DNA of 20,616 nucleotides. Source: an uncultured Clostridia bacterium (GTDB lineage Bacteria > Bacillota > Clostridia > Christensenellales > CAG-138). Positions 15,990-20,616 of the stretch are shown here, in pieces; the first letter of the stretch is position 1; each line of letters begins with the position of its first letter. The stretch covers positions 1 through 20,616 of the forward strand of contig CALGGM010000202.1 in NCBI GenBank assembly GCA_937915925.1. Direction: 5' to 3'. The notes beneath the pieces are model-generated. The model did not search any database, was not told the DNA's origin, and saw only the letters and a program-made list of their open reading frames with translations. Both the position numbers and the translations under genes were made by a program.

Positions 15990-18900
15990 ATGTTTGATTT
16001 AACGGAATTTGATGCTCTGCAGATCGGTCTGGCTTCCCCGGAGAAGATCCTTGAGTGGTCCCACGGCGAGGTCAAAAAACCCGAAACGATCAACTATCGC
16101 ACCCTGAAACCCGAAAAGGACGGTCTGTTCTGCGAACGGATCTTCGGACCGACGAAGGACTGGGAATGCCACTGCGGACGCTATAAGCGCGGCAGATATA
16201 AGGGCATCGTATGCGACAAGTGCGGCGTTGAAGTCACGCGCGCAAAGGTGCGCCGCGAGCGCATGGGTCACATCGAGCTGGCGGTTCCCGTTTCCCATAT
16301 CTGGTATTTCAAGGGCATTCCGTGCCGCATGAAGATGCTGCTCGACATGAGCCCGAAGGAACTCGAACAGGTTCTGTATTTCGCGGCGTACGTCGTCATC
16401 GATCCCGGTGAGACCGCGCTCAGAAAGAAGCAGGTCCTTTCCGATAAGGAATACCGTGAAGCGCAGGAGCAGTTCGGCGACAAGGCGTTCCGTGCCGGCA
16501 TGGGCGCGGAAGCGATCCGCGAGCTCCTCTGCGAGATCGATCTCGAACAGCTCGACGCAGAGCTGCGCGAGGAGATCGAGCACAGCGGCGGTCAGAAGCG
16601 CGCCAACGCGGTCAAGCGTCTGGAGGTCGTCGAAGCGTTCATGAAGAGCGGCAACCGCCCCGAATGGATCATTCTCACCGTGCTGCCGGTCATCCCGCCG
16701 GAGCTTCGCCCGATGGTGCAGCTCGACGGCGGACGGTTCGCGACGAGCGATTTGAACGATCTTTACCGCCGCGTCATCAACCGCAACAACCGCTTGAAGA
16801 GACTGCTTGAGCTGCGCGCGCCGGACATCATCGTCCGCAACGAAAAGCGCATGCTGCAGGAAGCGGTCGACTCTTTGATCGACAACGGCCGCCGTTCCCG
16901 CCCCGTTACGGGTCCGGGCAACCGCCCGTTGAAGTCGCTTTCCGACATGCTGCGCGGTAAGCAGGGACGCTTCCGTCAGAACCTTCTCGGCAAGCGCGTC
17001 GACTATTCCGGCCGTTCGGTTATCGTCGTCGGTCCGGAACTCAAGATGTATCAGTGCGGTCTGCCGAAGGAAATGGCGCTCGAGCTGTTTAAGCCGTTCG
17101 TCATGAAGAAGCTCGTCAAGGGCGGCTTCGCGCAGAACGTCAAGGGCGCAAAGCGCATGGTCGAGCGCGGCGTGACCGAGGTTTGGGGCGTGCTCGAGGA
17201 GGTCATCAAGGACCATCCCGTCATGCTGAACCGCGCGCCGACGCTGCACCGTCTGGGCATTCAGGCGTTCGAGCCGGTGCTCGTCGAGGGCCGCGCGATC
17301 AAGCTGCATCCGCTCGTATGTACCGCATTCAACGCGGACTTCGACGGCGACCAGATGGCAGTCCACGTACCGCTTTCGGTCGAAGCGCAGGCGGAAGCGC
17401 GCTTCCTCATGCTCGCGTCCAACAATATCTTAAAGCCGCAGGACGGCAAGCCGGTCGTCTGCCCGACGCAGGACATGGTCATGGGCTGCTACTACCTCAC
17501 GCAGCAGCGCGACGGCGTCAAGGGCGAGGGCAAGGCGTTCTCCTCCGAGGACGAGGCGATCATGGCGTATCAGACCGGCGAGGTCGCACTGCAGGCGAAG
17601 GTCAAGATCCGCCTGAAGCGCGAATGGCAGGGCGAAACGATCTATAAGATCTGCGATACGTCCGTCGGCCGCGTGCTGTTCAACAACGCGATCCCGCAGG
17701 ACCTCGGCTTTGTCGAGAGAACCTGCGCGGACGACATGTTCAAGCTGGAGATCGACTCTCTGGTCAAGAAGAAGGACCTCGGCAAGATCGTCGACGCGTG
17801 CTACAGAAAGCACGGTCCGACGCAGACGAGCGAAACGCTTGACCGCATCAAGAAGCTCGGTTATTCGTACTCGACCCGCGGCGGCGTCACGGTCGGCTTC
17901 CAGGACATCAAGGTCCCGGAGGAGAAGAAGGAGCTCGTCTCCGAGGCGGAGAAGAAGGTCGTCGAGATCGACAACTACTTCCGCATGGGCCTGTACTCCA
18001 ACAAGGAGCGCAGGGACCGCGTCATCAAGATCTGGGAACAGACGACGGATGACGTTACCAAAGCGCTGATGGGCTCGCTCGACGCGTACAACCCCATCTT
18101 CATGATGGCGGACTCCGGCGCGCGCGGCAGCCAGGCGCAGATCCGTCAGCTCGCCGGTATGCGCGGTCTGATGGCGGACCCGTCCGGTCAGATCATCGAG
18201 GTTCCGATTCGCGCGAACTTCCGCGAAGGTCTGTCCGTTCTGGAGTTCTTCATCTCCTCGCACGGCGCGCGTAAAGGTCTTGCCGATACGGCGCTTCGTA
18301 CCGCGGACTCCGGTTACCTCACCAGACGTCTCGTCGACGTCTCGCAGGACGTCATCGTCCGCGAGGTCGACTGCTTCGCGGAGCGAAACGACACGCCGCG
18401 CGGCATGTGGGTCTCCGCGATCACCGAGGGCAACCAGATGATCGAGCCGCTCTCCGAGCGCATCGAGGGACGATACACGATCGATCCGGTCTTCCATCCG
18501 GAAACCGGCGAGATGCTTTGCGAAGGCGATCACATGATCTCCCACGAAGAAGCGCGTGAGATCGACGCGGCGGGCGTCAAGGAAGTCTACTGCCGTTCGG
18601 TCCTGACCTGCCGTACCGAGCATGGCGTATGCTGCAAGTGCTACGGCAAGAACCTTGCGACCGGCGGTCACGTCGATATCGGCGAAGCGGTGGGCATCAT
18701 CGCGGCGCAGGCGATCGGCGAGCCCGGTACGCAGCTGACGATGCGTACGTTCCATACCGGCGGCGTTGCATCGAGCGAGGACATCACGCAGGGTCTTCCG
18801 CGTGTTGAGGAGCTGTTCGAGGCGAGAAAGCCGAAGGGCCTTGCGACGCTGACCGAGATCTCCGGTACGGTGCGTCTCGAGGACGGCGGCAAGTACGCGG

Positions 18901-19571
18901 TCATCACGAACGACGAAGGCGAGTCCGAGAAGTACCTGATCCCATTCGGTTCCAAGATGAAGATCAAGGACGGCGATCGCGTCGAAGCGGGCGACGAGCT
19001 CACCGAGGGCTCCGTCAACCCGAACGACATCCTGAAGATCAAGGGCGTTAAGGGCGTTCAGGCATACCTCCTGAAGGAAGTCCAGAGCGTCTACCGTCTG
19101 CAGGGCGTCGAGATCTCCGACAAGCACATCGAGGTCATCATCCGTCAGATGCTCCGCAAGGTGCAGATCGAGGACGCGGGCGATACGAACCTGCTTCCCG
19201 GCGAGCTTTGCGACAGCTTCCGCTTCGAGGAAGAGAACGAAAAGCTCATTGCGCAGTACGAAAGCGCGCTTGAGCAGGCGCAGGAGAACGGCACGGAAGA
19301 GCCCGCGGAGCCGGTGCTCGCAAAGGCGAAGCGCAAGCTGCTCGGTATCACCAAGGCGGCGCTCGCAACTGAATCGTTCCTGTCCGCGGCGTCCTTCCAG
19401 GAGACCACGCGTGTGCTGACCGAAGCTGCCATCAAGGGCAAGATCGATCCGCTCGTCGGCCTGAAGGAGAACGTCATCATCGGCAAGCTGATCCCTGCCG
19501 GCATCGGGCTGAAGCGCTATCGCAACGTCAACGTGACCGAGGCGCAGGACCTGCCCACGGACGCGGAGTAA
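15990..19571 (+). CDS. rpoC: DNA-directed RNA polymerase subunit beta'
   Basis: This 1193-residue beta' subunit is full length. The N-terminal zinc site reads CHCGRYKRGRYKG then VCDKCGVEV. The active-site magnesium motif NADFDGDQMAVH is intact. The second zinc site has cysteines in VYCRSVLTCRTEHGVCCKCYG. AVGIIAAQAIGEPGTQLTMR and TFHTGG, of the trigger-loop region, are conserved. The ATG at 15990 has AAGGAG (15977-15982) and lies 20 bases after rpoB, so the two are co-transcribed from the promoter at 12012-12040. The next gene starts four bases after the stop. Nothing is missing or unusual in the core. Confidence 0.98.
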   Translation: MFDLTEFDALQIGLASPEKILEWSHGEVKKPETINYRTLKPEKDGLFCERIFGPTKDWECHCGRYKRGRYKGIVCDKCGVEVTRAKVRRERMGHIELAVPVSHIWYFKGIPCRMKMLLDMSPKELEQVLYFAAYVVIDPGETALRKKQVLSDKEYREAQEQFGDKAFRAGMGAEAIRELLCEIDLEQLDAELREEIEHSGGQKRANAVKRLEVVEAFMKSGNRPEWIILTVLPVIPPELRPMVQLDGGRFATSDLNDLYRRVINRNNRLKRLLELRAPDIIVRNEKRMLQEAVDSLIDNGRRSRPVTGPGNRPLKSLSDMLRGKQGRFRQNLLGKRVDYSGRSVIVVGPELKMYQCGLPKEMALELFKPFVMKKLVKGGFAQNVKGAKRMVERGVTEVWGVLEEVIKDHPVMLNRAPTLHRLGIQAFEPVLVEGRAIKLHPLVCTAFNADFDGDQMAVHVPLSVEAQAEARFLMLASNNILKPQDGKPVVCPTQDMVMGCYYLTQQRDGVKGEGKAFSSEDEAIMAYQTGEVALQAKVKIRLKREWQGETIYKICDTSVGRVLFNNAIPQDLGFVERTCADDMFKLEIDSLVKKKDLGKIVDACYRKHGPTQTSETLDRIKKLGYSYSTRGGVTVGFQDIKVPEEKKELVSEAEKKVVEIDNYFRMGLYSNKERRDRVIKIWEQTTDDVTKALMGSLDAYNPIFMMADSGARGSQAQIRQLAGMRGLMADPSGQIIEVPIRANFREGLSVLEFFISSHGARKGLADTALRTADSGYLTRRLVDVSQDVIVREVDCFAERNDTPRGMWVSAITEGNQMIEPLSERIEGRYTIDPVFHPETGEMLCEGDHMISHEEAREIDAAGVKEVYCRSVLTCRTEHGVCCKCYGKNLATGGHVDIGEAVGIIAAQAIGEPGTQLTMRTFHTGGVASSEDITQGLPRVEELFEARKPKGLATLTEISGTVRLEDGGKYAVITNDEGESEKYLIPFGSKMKIKDGDRVEAGDELTEGSVNPNDILKIKGVKGVQAYLLKEVQSVYRLQGVEISDKHIEVIIRQMLRKVQIEDAGDTNLLPGELCDSFRFEEENEKLIAQYESALEQAQENGTEEPAEPVLAKAKRKLLGITKAALATESFLSAASFQETTRVLTEAAIKGKIDPLVGLKENVIIGKLIPAGIGLKRYRNVNVTEAQDLPTDAE

Positions 19572-19575
19572 CGCC

Positions 19576-20343
19576 ATGGAGCAACGCCGTCTGACCGACA
19601 CCGAATGCGCGCTGTACGAAACCAAAGCGTGCGCGCTGCTGAATATGCAGGACTGCGAAAAGTGCCCGTTGAAGGGGCGCGTCGCAGATCCTGCGATCTT
19701 CGAGGATCTCAGGCTGTTTTGCGACCTGCAGCCGGAAGGCTCGGTCGCACAGCTGTTTGAGAGCGAGACCTGCACGCTGTGCAAGGACGAGCCGAAGGAG
19801 AAGGCGACGTGCTACGCCGTGTTCGACATGGCGCATGCGGAGCCGCAAAAGCTCGCGACGCGCAAATGGCTGACAAAACAGGTGACCGGATTCATGGTCC
19901 CGCTGCAGTTTGCCTGCTGCAGCCGCTGCCGGAGAAGGATCCTCTTGGAGGCGTATCTTCCGCTGATCGCGCCGATCGTGCTGATGCTCGCCGTGCTGCC
20001 GTTCATTCTGAACGAGCACCTGATGCAGGCACTGCGGCGCGTGGCGGGATGGTTCCCGTTTGCACTGGTGGTGATCGCCATCGTCGGAGGCTATGCGATC
20101 GGCAAGCTTTTGGCGCATCTCTATCGGCAGAAGTGCGAAGCAACTACGTACATGGACGTGCGCAGGCATCCGTTCGTCGCGCAGATGACGGAAAAGGGAT
20201 GGCGTCCGCTGTTCAACGACCGTCAGGCGCACATCGCGTTCACGACAAAACGGATCGATCACGGTCTCGGCACTGCGCCGAAGGCGGTCTATGACATGCC
20301 GGATCGGAAAGATTCTGCCGCCGAAAGTGAAATTTCGGATTGA
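19576..20343 (+). CDS. Cysteine-rich membrane protein of unknown function, coupled to rpoC
   Basis: I do not recognise this 255-residue protein. The N-terminal half has cysteine pairs C27-x2-C30 (CEKC), C66-x2-C69 (CTLC) and C79, and a CCSRC cluster at 114-118. These suggest a metal-binding or redox cytoplasmic region. Two hydrophobic segments (about 127-145 and 160-180) follow, separated by a short loop, then a basic C-terminal region with KGWRPLFNDRQ. The ATG lies four bases after the rpoC stop, and GGAG inside the rpoC end serves as ribosome site, so its translation is coupled to the polymerase operon. Codon use matches the surrounding genes. The stop overlaps the -35 box of the next promoter. 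Confidence 0.8.
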   Translation: MEQRRLTDTECALYETKACALLNMQDCEKCPLKGRVADPAIFEDLRLFCDLQPEGSVAQLFESETCTLCKDEPKEKATCYAVFDMAHAEPQKLATRKWLTKQVTGFMVPLQFACCSRCRRRILLEAYLPLIAPIVLMLAVLPFILNEHLMQALRRVAGWFPFALVVIAIVGGYAIGKLLAHLYRQKCEATTYMDVRRHPFVAQMTEKGWRPLFNDRQAHIAFTTKRIDHGLGTAPKAVYDMPDRKDSAAESEISD

Positions 20344-20368
20344 CAAGTTTGACTTTGTCTGATACACT
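20340..20368 (+). promoter_or_regulatory. Sigma-A promoter of rpsL
   Basis: TTGACA (20340-20345), 17 bases and TACACT (20363-20368) overlap the stop codon of the upstream gene. Transcription from about 20375 gives a leader of roughly 145 bases. Confidence 0.75.
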
Positions 20369-20378
20369 ATCTATTTGG

Positions 20379-20471
20379 CGGTGCTTCCAAAAAAGCACCG
20401 TCAAAAAGCTGTCTTTTGACAAAAAAAGACAGGTAACCACGGACAATATCCTCTGAATTGGGTTGCAGAGG
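20379..20471 (+). promoter_or_regulatory. Structured rpsL leader with alternative hairpins
   Basis: CGGTGCTT (20379-20386) pairs with AAGCACCG (20393-20400). CTGTCTTTT (20409-20417) pairs with AAAAGACAG (20424-20432), while the competing pair GTCAAAA (20400-20406) with TTTTGAC (20414-20420) would use the same bases. CCTCTG (20450-20455) pairs with CAGAGG (20466-20471). No U-run follows, so these look like ribosomal-protein leader elements and not a terminator. Confidence 0.5.
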
Positions 20472-20519
20472 GATTGATTGATACATTATTTGAAATATTT
20501 TTTAGGAGGAAACATCTGA

Positions 20520-20616
20520 ATGCCGACCATTAACCAGTTGGTTCGCAAGGGCAGACAGCCTGTGGAATACAAGTCCACGGCGCCCATTCTGAAGCAGTGC
20601 CCGCAGCGTCGCGGCG
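20520..20616 (+). CDS. rpsL: 30S ribosomal protein S12, N-terminal part (runs off the right edge)
   Basis: The 32 visible residues begin MPTINQLVRKGRQPVEYKS and continue to CPQRRG, the conserved start of S12, a decoding-centre protein of the small subunit. AGGAGG (20504-20509) lies ten bases before the ATG. S12 usually leads the rpsL-rpsG-fusA-tuf operon, which would lie beyond the window. The streptomycin-related lysines are not within the visible part. Confidence 0.95.
   Translation, partial: MPTINQLVRKGRQPVEYKSTAPILKQCPQRRG

Noticed and set aside
17430..19784. 784-codon open frame on the minus strand
   Set aside because: It is antisense to rpoC in a GC-rich gene with strong codon bias. 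It has no recognisable motifs and rpoC is certain.

Overview
The window looks like a chromosomal segment of a spore-forming Bacillota, most likely a fairly GC-rich, uncultivated Clostridia. Evidence is the DnaD/DnaI-type replication-initiation pair, SpoIID, a Spo0A effector-domain-like protein, an RsfA-like Myb/SANT regulator, AGGAGG-type ribosome sites, sigma-A promoters and clostridial-style RpoB and RpoC. No genus can be named from the sequence alone.

Left part (1-3527, minus strand): the 5' part of an IS1182-type transposase runs off the window edge. Its outer IS end lies a few bases from the rsmI stop. Then comes a tightly overlapping operon read leftward, dnaD - dnaI - rsmI, joined by ATGA and TGATG overlaps. 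Centre-left (3528-6796): a divergent promoter region, spoIID and trmN6 on the plus strand, a small stand-alone Spo0A_C-like gene, and a convergent plsC-type acyltransferase whose terminator lies inside the Spo0A_C-like coding region.

Accessory island (about 6860-11295): a promoter, a roughly 180-nt structured leader RNA ending in a strong intrinsic terminator with a competing antiterminator, and a three-gene cassette. The cassette is an adenylate-forming enzyme, a three-segment membrane protein and a second adenylate-forming enzyme, closed by a terminator. The two enzymes start with a nearly identical 72-bp segment and then diverge. Enzyme 1 and the membrane protein are AT-rich. Enzyme 2 is GC-rich at both ends with an AT-rich patch over its substrate-pocket region, so the cassette looks like a recombinational mosaic. 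It is the best candidate here for an undescribed system.

Right part (11336-20616): an RsfA-like regulator diverges from rpoB. rpoB (own promoter, structured leader with a possible 16-codon upstream ORF, acidic C-terminal tail) is followed by rpoC and a cysteine-rich membrane protein of unknown function. A separate promoter and a leader with mutually exclusive hairpins then precede rpsL, which runs off the right edge. rplJL does not precede rpoB.
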